A program made the translations under genes and the position numbers. A DNA stretch of 27,535 nt from JAFIHK01 sp041441455 (GTDB taxonomy: Bacteria; Bacteroidota; Bacteroidia; Bacteroidales; UBA932): NCBI GenBank assembly GCA_041441455.1, contig JASDTB010000024.1, forward strand, positions 1 to 27,535, given 5' to 3'. Below are positions 6,916-15,110 of this stretch, in pieces. Within the stretch, counting starts at the first letter, position 1. Every line of letters starts with the position of its first letter. A model generated the notes under the pieces. That model made no database searches. It saw only the letters and a list, made by a program, of their open reading frames with translations, and was not told where the DNA came from.

Positions 6916-6948
6916 GAGGCTGCAGAGATGCAGCCTCTTACTTTTTTA
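6916..6948 (+). terminator. Intrinsic terminator after the 90-aa gene
   Basis: A 9-bp stem GAGGCTGCA (6916-6924) pairs with TGCAGCCTC (6929-6937) around a GAGA tetraloop, followed by a T-rich run to 6948. It sits between convergent genes. On the minus strand the following sequence is less U-rich, so it probably serves the plus strand best. Confidence 0.88.
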
Positions 6949-6965
6949 TAAAAGGTGAATGGTTA

Positions 6966-7679
6966 TTAGAAAAAGGTCGAATACTTTCTAAGTTTTGCCG
7001 AAAGTTCCCTCTCTCTACCTCCACACAAAGAGTTAAGCAACCGATGAAATTCATCTCCATGATTTCTATGCCTTAGATGAGCCAATTCATGTAAAATGAC
7101 GAAGTCGCAAATCTCTGCACTTGTTCTCATTAAATGGATATTCAAGTTGATATTGTTTTTTCCAGAACAACTACCCCAATTAGAGCTGTTGTTTTTTAAA
7201 GCAAGACGATTGTAGGTAAATCCATGTTTGTCGGCAAGCTCCTTTAATCTTTTAGGCAAAAACTCCTTAGCCTCGTGGCGAAGAATTTTAATTACAGCCT
7301 CCTTGAGAAAAGGCTCAAGTTCGCTCAAGTCAGCATTGATAGGATATTCAATGATGGCTGCATTATTATATAATACAACCTTAATCTCGGCTCTATCCGA
7401 AGGTTTAAATGAAATTTCGCGACATACAGTCTTAATAACGGTGTCGGGAGTAATCTCAACCATCTTCTTACTCATCTTCTCATTCTGCTTCGCCATCACC
7501 TTCACGATCTTCTCTTCAATCTCGTCAATAAACGAAACAGCTGCAGAGTATGAAGTTAACAACGGAATAGTCACGGAGATACCATTTCTAGGATTAATTG
7601 CAACCCTTATCCTGCTTGACCCAGCTCTTTTTTTGATTAAAATCTCCCCAAATAGGTGATGTTTGTAGATCTTTTGCAT
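6966..7679 (-). CDS. YgjP/WLM-like zinc metallopeptidase-fold protein (M48, DUF45)
   Basis: The 237-residue protein has the zincin signature HELAH (H197, E198, H201) followed by the conserved NH of HRNHGDEF (H207), which gives the third zinc ligand in this family. The segment NNSSNWGSCSGKNNINLN upstream is also typical of YgjP/DUF45. No signal peptide is present, so it is probably cytosolic. E. coli YgjP has been described as acting on nucleotides (UTP pyrophosphatase), while the fold suggests a peptidase, so activity is uncertain. Its ATG shares one base with the moeA stop (TAATG), so the two are translationally coupled. No functional link with molybdenum cofactor synthesis is apparent. Confidence 0.92.
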   Translation of the reverse strand: MQKIYKHHLFGEILIKKRAGSSRIRVAINPRNGISVTIPLLTSYSAAVSFIDEIEEKIVKVMAKQNEKMSKKMVEITPDTVIKTVCREISFKPSDRAEIKVVLYNNAAIIEYPINADLSELEPFLKEAVIKILRHEAKEFLPKRLKELADKHGFTYNRLALKNNSSNWGSCSGKNNINLNIHLMRTSAEICDFVILHELAHLRHRNHGDEFHRLLNSLCGGRERELSAKLRKYSTFF

Positions 7680-8875
7680 TAGCTGAACATTATGACGATA
7701 TCAGTCTCTCCACCTTTTTCTATTTCGCGGCACCCAGCAGGAATACAAGCAAACCCGTCTGCCTTATCGATTGCAGAAATATGAGCAGATCCATTGTATT
7801 TTATAAAGTGTACCAGATTATTGGAGTCAAAGACAAAAGGGACAAATGCTGTCCTTTCAATATTTTTTCTTGAATAACTCTCTGCGGTCTTGAATCGAAA
7901 GATCTTAGATGTGAATGTATTTCCCATAGATCTGTAAATAAATGGTTTCNNNNNNNNNNTCACAAGTAATTCGAACTGAACAAGAGTCGAAACAGGATTA
8001 CCGGGAAGGGCAAAGACTACAGAATTGTCGGAAACCGCAAATGTGCTTGGTTTGCCAGGCTGTACAGCAACTTTGTCGAATAAAATTTTGAATCCGCACT
8101 CACTCAGAACCTCTGGAACAAAATCAAATTCACCCATGGAGACTCCTCCAGTAAGGATAATAAGATCGCACTCACTCTTTGCTTTTGTTATAATATCAAG
8201 TAAATCAGATTTATCATCACTTACGATTCCATAGTATAAAACTAATGCTCCACACTTTTGAGCCTGACTAATCAGTTGCCATCCATTGGAATTGCGAATT
8301 TGCACATCATCGGGAGTGACTCCGGGTTCGACAATCTCGTCACCAGTACAAATGATTCCAACCTTTGGTACGCAACTAACCTCAATTTCGTTATATCCTA
8401 AAGAGGCGAGAATTGCAACCTGAGGCTCTTTAATAAGAGTGCCAGCTTTTAGGACGATCTCTCCCTGTTTTAAATCTTCACCCTTAATGCAAATATTCTC
8501 CTTTAGTTTCCCAGCAGGAATAAACTCCACATACTGCTCGTCAATAACCTTACTCTCCTCTACCATGAAAACATAGTCTGCCCCTTCGGGGAGCTTTGCC
8601 CCAGTCATGATCCTGCTACATTCGTCTGATTTAATTGAAACAGTTGGCGCCTTCCCCGCAGCTATCGTCTCAACGATTCGAAGTCTTTTGCCAATCTCCT
8701 CTTTTTTGCACGCAAAACCATCAACTGCTGATTTGTTGAAAGGAGGCATGTCTCTATCGGTAACTATATCGCTGAAAATCACTCTGCCAAATGAATCTTT
8801 AAGAGAGACTTTTTCAACTCCCAGCCTGACTAAATTTGAAAAAACTATATTTTTTGCTTCTTCGAAAGATATCAT
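7679..8875 (-). CDS. moeA: Molybdopterin molybdenumtransferase MoeA (interrupted by 10 N)
   Basis: MoeA inserts molybdenum into adenylylated molybdopterin, the last common step of molybdenum cofactor synthesis in the cytosol. Family segments seen include DRDMPPFNKSAVDGFA, a GICTGDEIVEPG-like stretch (IICTGDEIVEPG), TGGVSMGEFDFV and LPGNPVS. The C-terminal beta domain follows to about residue 398, a normal length. Ten undetermined bases at 7950-7959 fall just after FELLV. The frame is the same on both sides, so the gene is probably intact and the gap an assembly artefact. It starts a two-gene unit with the YgjP-like gene and is transcribed divergently from rpsO. No other molybdenum cofactor gene lies in the window. 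Confidence 0.96.
   Translation of the reverse strand: MISFEEAKNIVFSNLVRLGVEKVSLKDSFGRVIFSDIVTDRDMPPFNKSAVDGFACKKEEIGKRLRIVETIAAGKAPTVSIKSDECSRIMTGAKLPEGADYVFMVEESKVIDEQYVEFIPAGKLKENICIKGEDLKQGEIVLKAGTLIKEPQVAILASLGYNEIEVSCVPKVGIICTGDEIVEPGVTPDDVQIRNSNGWQLISQAQKCGALVLYYGIVSDDKSDLLDIITKAKSECDLIILTGGVSMGEFDFVPEVLSECGFKILFDKVAVQPGKPSTFAVSDNSVVFALPGNPVSTLVQFELLVXXXXKPFIYRSMGNTFTSKIFRFKTAESYSRKNIERTAFVPFVFDSNNLVHFIKYNGSAHISAIDKADGFACIPAGCREIEKGGETDIVIMFS
7950..7959. other. Assembly gap of 10 N inside moeA
   Basis: Ten N interrupt moeA. On the minus strand the left side ends in GTGA and the right side begins GAAACCA. Collapsing the shared GA would give GTG-AAA-CCA (V-K-P). That reads FELLVKPFIY, which as I recall is how the family continues at this point. 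Confidence 0.99.
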
Positions 8876-8900
8876 ATTTAATTTTTATAACGTTGGTATG

Positions 8901-8931
8901 CAAAAGTAAGTAATTTAGTTGCGTAGTCAAA
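8901..8931 (-). promoter_or_regulatory. moeA promoter (-33 and -7)
   Basis: On the minus strand TTTG (8928-8931) and TACTTTTG (8901-8908) are separated by 19 nt, close to the Bacteroidetes consensus. The -7 box ends 25 nt before the moeA ATG at 8875. It overlaps the rpsO promoter on the opposite strand. Confidence 0.7.
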
Positions 8932-8948
8932 AATAATGCTTAACTTTG
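8919..8948 (+). promoter_or_regulatory. rpsO promoter (-33 and -7)
   Basis: TTG (8919-8921) and TAACTTTG (8941-8948) are separated by 19 nt, matching the TTG / TAnnTTTG pattern. The -7 box ends 42 nt before the rpsO ATG. Confidence 0.72.
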
Positions 8949-8990
8949 CGAGCCCGATTTTGGGCAAATTAATTATCAATTGCTTAGCAG

Positions 8991-9266
8991 ATGGCAGAAT
9001 ATTTAAAAGCAGAAAAAAAGCAAGAGATTTTCGGACAATACGGAAAGTCTAATGCAGATACCGGCTCACCAGAGAGTCAGGTAGCTTTATTTTCCTACCG
9101 TATCGCTCACTTGACCAATCACTTGAAAGTAAACAAAAAAGACTACGCAACTCAGCGTTCTTTGTTGAAAATGGTTGGTAAAAGACGTCGCCTATTAGAT
9201 TATCTAAAGGCTAATGACATTGAGAGATACAGAAGTATAGTGAAGGCACTCAACCTTCGTAAATAA
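8991..9266 (+). CDS. rpsO: 30S ribosomal protein S15
   Basis: The 91-residue product matches S15 over its full length. It includes GSPESQVALFSYRIAHLTNHL, which binds 16S rRNA, and the basic segment KRRRLLDYL. S15 is a primary binder of the central domain of 16S rRNA in early 30S assembly. It has its own promoter and an intrinsic terminator 9 nt after the stop, then pnp. The rpsO-pnp order is the same as in E. coli and many other bacteria. Confidence 0.98.
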   Translation: MAEYLKAEKKQEIFGQYGKSNADTGSPESQVALFSYRIAHLTNHLKVNKKDYATQRSLLKMVGKRRRLLDYLKANDIERYRSIVKALNLRK

Positions 9267-9275
9267 AGGAAGTAA

Positions 9276-9300
9276 GGGTGTCCGAAAGACACCCTTTTTG
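9276..9300 (+). terminator. Intrinsic terminator after rpsO
   Basis: A 7-bp GC-rich stem GGGTGTC (9276-9282) pairs with GACACCC (9288-9294) around CGAAA, followed by five T. No TAnnTTTG box is seen between it and pnp, so pnp may depend on partial readthrough. Confidence 0.9.
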
Positions 9301-9352
9301 TTATTGAAAAAACACAATTTAATTTTTATAAATATGGACGCAGTTAACAAAA

Positions 9353-9420
9353 CGATCCGAGGCTGCGAACATAGCGGAATTAAGTATTAATAATCAACTC
9401 TCATCGGGAGAGTCGGATCG
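9353..9420 (+). promoter_or_regulatory. Structured pnp leader: long-range stem enclosing a hairpin
   Basis: CGATCCGA (9353-9360) is the exact complement of TCGGATCG (9413-9420). Directly inside the right arm, CTCTC (9398-9402) pairs with GAGAG (9408-9412) around ATCGG. The structure ends 12 nt before the pnp ATG. pnp leaders in enterobacteria are autoregulated through a cleaved stem; whether this one is comparable is inference. Confidence 0.6.
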
Positions 9421-9432
9421 TAAGAATAATCT

Positions 9433-11664
9433 ATGAATATTGTAAAGAAAACCATCCAGCTGAATGACGGCAGGATTATCGAAATCGAAACCGGAAAACT
9501 TGCCAAACAAGCGGACGGAGCGGTTGTTGTAAAAATGGGCAAGACAATGCTTCTTGCAACCGTGACATGCGCTAAAGACGCGAAGGAAGATGTTGACTTC
9601 ATGCCTTTGCAAGTTGAATACAAAGAGAAATATGCTTCAGCGGGCAGATACCCCGGAGGTTTCCTAAAAAGGGAAGGTAGACCTAACGATTCTGAAATTT
9701 TAGTTTCAAGACTTATTGACAGAGCGTTAAGACCACTTTTTCCAGAAGATTTTCATGCAGAAGTTTTTGTTACAGTTAACTTAATCTCAGCAGAAAAAGA
9801 GATTATGCCAGATGCATTAGCAGGTCTTGCAGCATCAGCAGCATTAGCTGTGAGCGATATCCCTTTCAATGGTCCGATTTCGGAGGTTAGAGTTGCAAGA
9901 ATCGATGGCAAGTTGGTTATCAACCCATCTTTCGATGAACTTAAAAAAGCAGACATAGATATCATGGTAGCAGCAACTTATGATAATATCATGATGGTTG
10001 AAGGCGAGATGAAAGAGGTGTCTGAAAAAGATATGTTGGATGCAATTAAGGTTGCACACGAAGAGATCAAAAAACACTGTAAAGTTCAAATGGAGCTTAC
10101 CGAAGCAGTAGGTAAAACAGTAAAAAGAGCATATTGTCACGAAAACAACGACGAAGAGTTGAGAGCAGCAGTTAGAGAATACTGCTATGACAAATGCTAC
10201 CAAATAGCTAAATCGGGTACATCTAAGCACGAAAGAACAGATGCATTCGAGGCATTAAAAGAGGAGTACCTAGCAACTTTACCTGAAGAGGAGCGCGATG
10301 CAAAAAAATCACTAGTAGGTAGATATTACCACGACGTTGAGAAAGAGGCGATGCGTAATATGATTCTTAACGAAGGTATTCGTCTAGATGGTAGAAACAC
10401 AACTCAAATTCGCCCAATCTGGTGCGAAGTTGACTACCTTCCAGCAACTCACGGATCTGCAATCTTTACTAGAGGTGAGACTCAATCACTAACAACAGTT
10501 ACATTGGGTACTAAACTAGATATGAAAGAGATCGACGAAGTGTTAGTTGAGGGATCGGAGCAATTCGTTCTTCACTATAACTTCCCTCCATTCTCAACTG
10601 GCGAAGCAAAACCATACAGAGGTACAGGCCGTAGAGAGATTGGACATGGTAACTTAGCACTAAGAGCTTTGAAATATGTTGTACCAACAGGCGAAGCAAA
10701 TCCATATGCAGTAAGAGTTGTGTCTGATATTCTAGAATCCAATGGTTCATCATCGATGGCAACTGTTTGTGCAGGAACACTAGCGCTAATGGACGCAGGT
10801 ATTAAGATCAAAAAGCCAGTATCTGGTATAGCAATGGGTCTTATAACCGACACTAAGAGCAAAAAATTTGCAGTTCTTTCAGACATCTTAGGTGATGAAG
10901 ATCACTTGGGAGATATGGACTTCAAAGTTACTGGAACAAAAGACGGAATCACAGCTACTCAAATGGATATCAAAGTAGATGGTCTCTCTTACGAAGTTCT
11001 AGAGCAAGCATTAGAACAGGCTCGTCAAGGACGTCTGCATATTATGGGTGAAATGATGAAAACAATCAGCGAGCCTAGAGCAGATCTTAAACCTCACGCA
11101 CCAAGAATCGTTCAAATAACTATCCCAGGTGAGTTCATCGGAGCAGTAATCGGAACAGGTGGAAAGGTGATCCAAGAGATCCAAAAAGTAACTGGTACAA
11201 CTATTACTATTACTGAACTAGACGGAACTGGCGTAGTTGACATCTTTGGTGACAACAAAGAGGGAATGGATGCCGCTCTAAACTGGGTTAAAGGTATCGT
11301 AACAGTTCCAGAAGCTGGTACAATCTATAAAGGAAAGGTTGTTTCAATCCTTGAATTTGGTGCCTTTGTTCAAATTCTTCCTGGAAAAGAGGGATTACTT
11401 CATATCTCGGAGCTAGATTGGAGAAAAGTAGAGAAGGTTGAAGATGTTGTGAAGATTGGCGATGAGGTTGAAGTTAAGCTTCTAGAGATCGATTCAAAGA
11501 CTGGAAAGATGAGACTTTCTAGAAAAGCTTTGATTGAAAAACCAGAAGGTTACGTTGAGCCAGAGAGAAAACCAAGACCAGAAAGATCGGATAGAGGCGA
11601 TAAAAAGTTTGGAGACAGAGGTCAGAGAAGAGATGGTGATAGAAAATTTGGAAGGAAAGAGTAA
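9433..11664 (+). CDS. pnp: Polyribonucleotide nucleotidyltransferase (PNPase)
   Basis: The 743-residue enzyme degrades RNA 3' to 5' by phosphorolysis. Domain order is RNase PH-like core 1 (about 10-145, with FLKREGRPNDSEIL and RPLFP), a helical linker, core 2 (about 320-545, with GRRE-type RGTGRREIGHG and the SNGSSSMATVC segment), a KH domain (about 555-615, IGAVIGTGGKVIQEIQ) and an S1 domain (about 628-700, GAFVQILPGKEGLLHISEL). A charged tail of about 35 residues rich in Arg, Lys, Asp and Gly ends the protein and may add RNA binding. It lies downstream of rpsO after a terminator and a structured leader, and is followed by its own terminator. Confidence 0.98.
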   Translation: MNIVKKTIQLNDGRIIEIETGKLAKQADGAVVVKMGKTMLLATVTCAKDAKEDVDFMPLQVEYKEKYASAGRYPGGFLKREGRPNDSEILVSRLIDRALRPLFPEDFHAEVFVTVNLISAEKEIMPDALAGLAASAALAVSDIPFNGPISEVRVARIDGKLVINPSFDELKKADIDIMVAATYDNIMMVEGEMKEVSEKDMLDAIKVAHEEIKKHCKVQMELTEAVGKTVKRAYCHENNDEELRAAVREYCYDKCYQIAKSGTSKHERTDAFEALKEEYLATLPEEERDAKKSLVGRYYHDVEKEAMRNMILNEGIRLDGRNTTQIRPIWCEVDYLPATHGSAIFTRGETQSLTTVTLGTKLDMKEIDEVLVEGSEQFVLHYNFPPFSTGEAKPYRGTGRREIGHGNLALRALKYVVPTGEANPYAVRVVSDILESNGSSSMATVCAGTLALMDAGIKIKKPVSGIAMGLITDTKSKKFAVLSDILGDEDHLGDMDFKVTGTKDGITATQMDIKVDGLSYEVLEQALEQARQGRLHIMGEMMKTISEPRADLKPHAPRIVQITIPGEFIGAVIGTGGKVIQEIQKVTGTTITITELDGTGVVDIFGDNKEGMDAALNWVKGIVTVPEAGTIYKGKVVSILEFGAFVQILPGKEGLLHISELDWRKVEKVEDVVKIGDEVEVKLLEIDSKTGKMRLSRKALIEKPEGYVEPERKPRPERSDRGDKKFGDRGQRRDGDRKFGRKE

Positions 11665-11687
11665 TCTAATCCAAAAATATTTAATGA

Positions 11688-11716
11688 AAAAGACTGCAAT
11701 TTGCAGTCTTTTTTTA
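11688..11716 (+). terminator. Intrinsic terminator after pnp
   Basis: AAAGACTGC (11689-11697) pairs with GCAGTCTTT (11703-11711) around AATTT, followed by more T. The flanking A-tract could also let it work on the minus strand. Confidence 0.9.
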
Positions 11717-12036
11717 TTATCAAATTTATTCAGATTGTAACAATTTGTCATAAAAAGCCTTTTTTGATGTTAGATAAAACAGGAAAAAAAAATCAAAATG
11801 AAAGATTAAAAAAGAGCATAATTCGATAGTGTTATAAATAATAGGTCAAAAGTATTAAAGTGTAATATAAAATAAATAATTACTCTTTTTGCAGCTCTTT
11901 GGTTATGCGAAATTATTATTTTTAACCTAATGTTTATATGGAATTATGGATGTATTGCAAAAGTGAAATATAAGTTATAAATTCGTAGTCATATCAAAAC
12001 CTAACTTATTTTACTAACTAATTTTAATCTTAACCT
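11717..12036. other. AT-rich gap upstream of susC
   Basis: About 320 bases without a gene. The sequence is extremely AT-rich. I found no exact TAnnTTTG box on the plus strand with a sensible distance to the susC ATG, and no clear hairpin. The susC promoter probably lies here but is not recognisable. It may use an alternative (ECF) sigma factor, as many SusC/SusD loci do. No sigma or anti-sigma gene is in the window. Confidence 0.5.
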
Positions 12037-15000
12037 ATGAAGAAAACTTTCTTGGTTGTCCTCTCCCTATTGCTAGTCAATATGGCATTGGCACAAATTA
12101 AGGTTACCGGAAAAGTAACCTCTTCCGACGACGGTTCTCCTATCCCTTTCGCGACTGTACAAGTGAAAGGCGTTAAAGGAGTCGGAGCTACAACGGATGC
12201 AGACGGTAAGTATGTATTCGAAAAGGTGTCTAAGGATGCCATTCTTGTATTTAGCTACATTGGCTATACCACTATCGAAGTTCCTGTGAACAACAGATCA
12301 GTTGTAGACGTAATCATCAAACCAGACGCTCTTAATCTAGAAGAGGTAATGGTTGTTGCTTACGGTACTGCGAAGAAGAGTACTTTTACTGGTTCGGCTT
12401 CTACTGTAAAAGCAGATGCTATCAAAGATGTACCTACTGCTTCTTTTGAAAATGCCCTTATCGGTAACATTCCAGGTCTTCAGATGACTCCTGGTTCAGG
12501 TCAGGCAGGTTCTACTGTAAATATCAGAATCCGCGGAACTGGTTCGATGAGTGCATCAAACGAGCCTCTTTATGTGATTGATGGTGTTCCTGTAGTTAGC
12601 GGTGATGCAACTCAATTAGCATATGTTTCAAATAATGCAATGAACTCAATCAATCCAAATGATATTGAGTCAATTACTGTTTTGAAAGATGCGGCAGCTT
12701 CATCTTTGTATGGATCACGTGCTGCAAATGGAGTTATCATGATTACTACAAAATCTGGTAAAAAAGGTAAAATGCAAATGAATTTCAAACTTAACTATGG
12801 TATTACTCCAACATTTGCATTCAATAATAATGAGAAGGCATCTCCAGCAGACCAAAGAATGTTGAGATATGAGACTTTCTATAACTTAAAAATCGTAGAA
12901 GGAAAAACTCCAGCAGAAGCTGATGCTTATGCGGCTGGACAACTAGCAAGTAACTTGCCTGTAGATCCAAGAGGTACTTACGATTGGGAAAAAGCCTTGT
13001 TTAGAGCAGCTACTTTTAATAGCTATGAAGTGAGCGTTAATGGAGGTAATGATAATACTAAGTATTATTCATCAATTAACTACACAAAAGAAGAAGGTCG
13101 TTCTAAACAAAACGATTTGAATAGATGGTCGGGACGTATCAACGTTAATCAGAAGATTAGTGATAATGTAGATTTAATCTCAAACATCTCATTCTCGTCT
13201 GTTACTAAAAAAGGATTTAACGACTCTTATAGTAATGGTGCAAACTACTTCTTGATGGAGAGAAACTTACTATTTAATGATTGGTTCCCAACTGCACTTG
13301 ATGGTTCTCCTGTAACAACAAGATATCGTAGTTATGGTTATAACGTGCTTTATTTTGACCAATTTAGAGAGATGATCTCTACAATCAATAAAACATCTCT
13401 TAATGAGACTCTTAATATCAAATTCAATGATAATTTGACTGGTAAAGCTGTATTTAGCTATGATGAAACAAGAGTTGATGATCATGACTGGAGGTCGGCT
13501 GAACACTATGAAGGTTCTTCAAAAAGTGGTTATGTTACTGAATATAGAACAAAGATCAAGAAGATAATCTCTTCTAACACTTTGAATTATAATAGAACAT
13601 TCTCTGAAAAACACAATCTTGGTTTGTTACTAGGTGTTGAAGCAGAGATGAATAAAACTGATAATGCATGGATTCAAGGTTCAAACTTACCAAGTGGTAT
13701 GAAAACTGTAGGATCTGCAGGTAAAAAAGATGGTAGTGCATCTTTCTATGAGTCAAGAGTGCTTTCTTTCATTTCGAGAGCAGAATATAATTACGATAAT
13801 AAGTATTATTTATCAGGTAGCTATAGAAAAGATGGTTCTTCTAGATTTGCTCCAGATACTCGTTGGGGTGACTTCTGGTCAGTATCAGGTTCTTGGAGAA
13901 TTAAAGGCGAAAAATTCATGAGCGACATTAATTGGCTTTCTAACTTAAGACTAAAAGCTTCATATGGTGTTAACGGAACTTGGCCAGATGATCCTTATGG
14001 ATATATGTCTCTATTCGCTTACGGACAAAACTACAACACTAAACCTGGTGGAGTTGTATCAACTGTAGCAGATGCCGAATTAAAATGGGAAACTAACTAT
14101 ACTGCTAACTTTGGAATAGAGTCATCTTTCCTAGACAATAGATTAACTTTCAATGTTGACTATTTCAACAGAAAATCTACAAACCTATTACAAAACGTTC
14201 CAATATCTTCTGTAACTGGATTTACCTCAATCAAAACTAATGTAGGTGAAATCAGTAATAAAGGTTTCGAATTTGAAGTTAGGGGTGATGTAATTAGAGA
14301 TAAAGAAGTTCGTTGGACCCTAGGAATGAACCTATCTACAATCAAGAGTGAAGTTACTGCTCTTTATGGAGGTAATGACATTATTTGGTATGACCCAACA
14401 GGAAACGATTCTCAAGCAAAATTCGTTTACCGTGTGGGTAACTCTCCTAAATCGTTTTATGGTAAAGAGTGGGCTGGTGTAGATCCTGAAAATGGAAATG
14501 CTATGTGGTACACTAACAACACAACAACTACTCCATATAAACAATGGAATGGAAGACCTGTTACTACAAACTCATCCTTAGCAAATGATGTTATCACTGG
14601 TTGTGTAGATCCTGATTTCTTTGGCGGTATCTCTTCAAGTCTAACTTGGAAGGGCGTTTCTCTTGATTTGAACTTTGTATATTCAGTTGGTGGAGATGCT
14701 TACAACTCTATGGAGAGATATATGAATGATGATGGTTACTTTAGCTGGAGAACAATGGGCGTTCAAGCTCTTGATCGTTGGCAAAAACCTGGTGACCTTG
14801 CTTCTAACCCAAGAAGAATTTATGATACTGGTTTCATCGGTTACCAAAGCAGATGGCAGTATGTAAATAATTATCTTCGTCTTAAAACACTTACATTGGC
14901 TTACAATTTACCGCAAAACTTATTGAAAAAGTATAAAGTTTCTAACGTGAGAGTTTATTTCTCTGGAATGAATCTATGGACAATGGCAAGCCAAAATAAC

Positions 15001-15090
15001 TTCGATCCAGAAGTAAGTACTTATGGTGTTAACTCATGGGAGATGCCATTAGGTAAAACATATACATTTGGACTAGAAATTAGTTTGTAA
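12037..15090 (+). CDS. SusC/RagA-family TonB-dependent outer-membrane transporter
   Basis: The 1017-residue protein forms the barrel of a SusCD nutrient importer. It has a signal peptide (about 1-19), a CarboxypepD_reg-like (DUF4480-type) domain at about 22-95, and a TonB-box region LEEVMVVAYG at about 105-115. The plug follows (about 118-235), with the SusC hallmarks IRGTGS, LYVIDGVPV, SINPNDIESITVLKDAAASSLYGSRAANGVI and ITTKSG. A long beta-barrel ends in a typical aromatic/hydrophobic C-terminus (FGLEISL). The N-terminal signalling extension of regulated FecA/SusC types is absent. The partner susD follows after 20 nt. No glycoside hydrolase or sulfatase is nearby, so the ligand is not indicated by neighbours; a peptide or amino-acid-related ligand is possible given the hut genes downstream. 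Confidence 0.97.
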   Translation: MKKTFLVVLSLLLVNMALAQIKVTGKVTSSDDGSPIPFATVQVKGVKGVGATTDADGKYVFEKVSKDAILVFSYIGYTTIEVPVNNRSVVDVIIKPDALNLEEVMVVAYGTAKKSTFTGSASTVKADAIKDVPTASFENALIGNIPGLQMTPGSGQAGSTVNIRIRGTGSMSASNEPLYVIDGVPVVSGDATQLAYVSNNAMNSINPNDIESITVLKDAAASSLYGSRAANGVIMITTKSGKKGKMQMNFKLNYGITPTFAFNNNEKASPADQRMLRYETFYNLKIVEGKTPAEADAYAAGQLASNLPVDPRGTYDWEKALFRAATFNSYEVSVNGGNDNTKYYSSINYTKEEGRSKQNDLNRWSGRINVNQKISDNVDLISNISFSSVTKKGFNDSYSNGANYFLMERNLLFNDWFPTALDGSPVTTRYRSYGYNVLYFDQFREMISTINKTSLNETLNIKFNDNLTGKAVFSYDETRVDDHDWRSAEHYEGSSKSGYVTEYRTKIKKIISSNTLNYNRTFSEKHNLGLLLGVEAEMNKTDNAWIQGSNLPSGMKTVGSAGKKDGSASFYESRVLSFISRAEYNYDNKYYLSGSYRKDGSSRFAPDTRWGDFWSVSGSWRIKGEKFMSDINWLSNLRLKASYGVNGTWPDDPYGYMSLFAYGQNYNTKPGGVVSTVADAELKWETNYTANFGIESSFLDNRLTFNVDYFNRKSTNLLQNVPISSVTGFTSIKTNVGEISNKGFEFEVRGDVIRDKEVRWTLGMNLSTIKSEVTALYGGNDIIWYDPTGNDSQAKFVYRVGNSPKSFYGKEWAGVDPENGNAMWYTNNTTTTPYKQWNGRPVTTNSSLANDVITGCVDPDFFGGISSSLTWKGVSLDLNFVYSVGGDAYNSMERYMNDDGYFSWRTMGVQALDRWQKPGDLASNPRRIYDTGFIGYQSRWQYVNNYLRLKTLTLAYNLPQNLLKKYKVSNVRVYFSGMNLWTMASQNNFDPEVSTYGVNSWEMPLGKTYTFGLEISL

Positions 15091-15110
15091 ACAATTAAAG
15101 ATTTATATAT

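Noticed and set aside
7228..7659. 143-codon ORF opposite the YgjP-like gene
   Set aside because: It is antisense to a clear zinc-metallopeptidase coding sequence and has no family resemblance.
8951..8964. Hairpin GCCC-GATTTT-GGGC before rpsO as an S15 autoregulatory site
   Set aside because: It is short and falls at the predicted transcription start, so part of it would not be in the mRNA.
11847..11856. Minus-strand TAnnTTTG match (TACTTTTG) in the pnp-susC gap
   Set aside because: No minus-strand gene lies downstream before pnp, and the region is so AT-rich that chance matches are expected.
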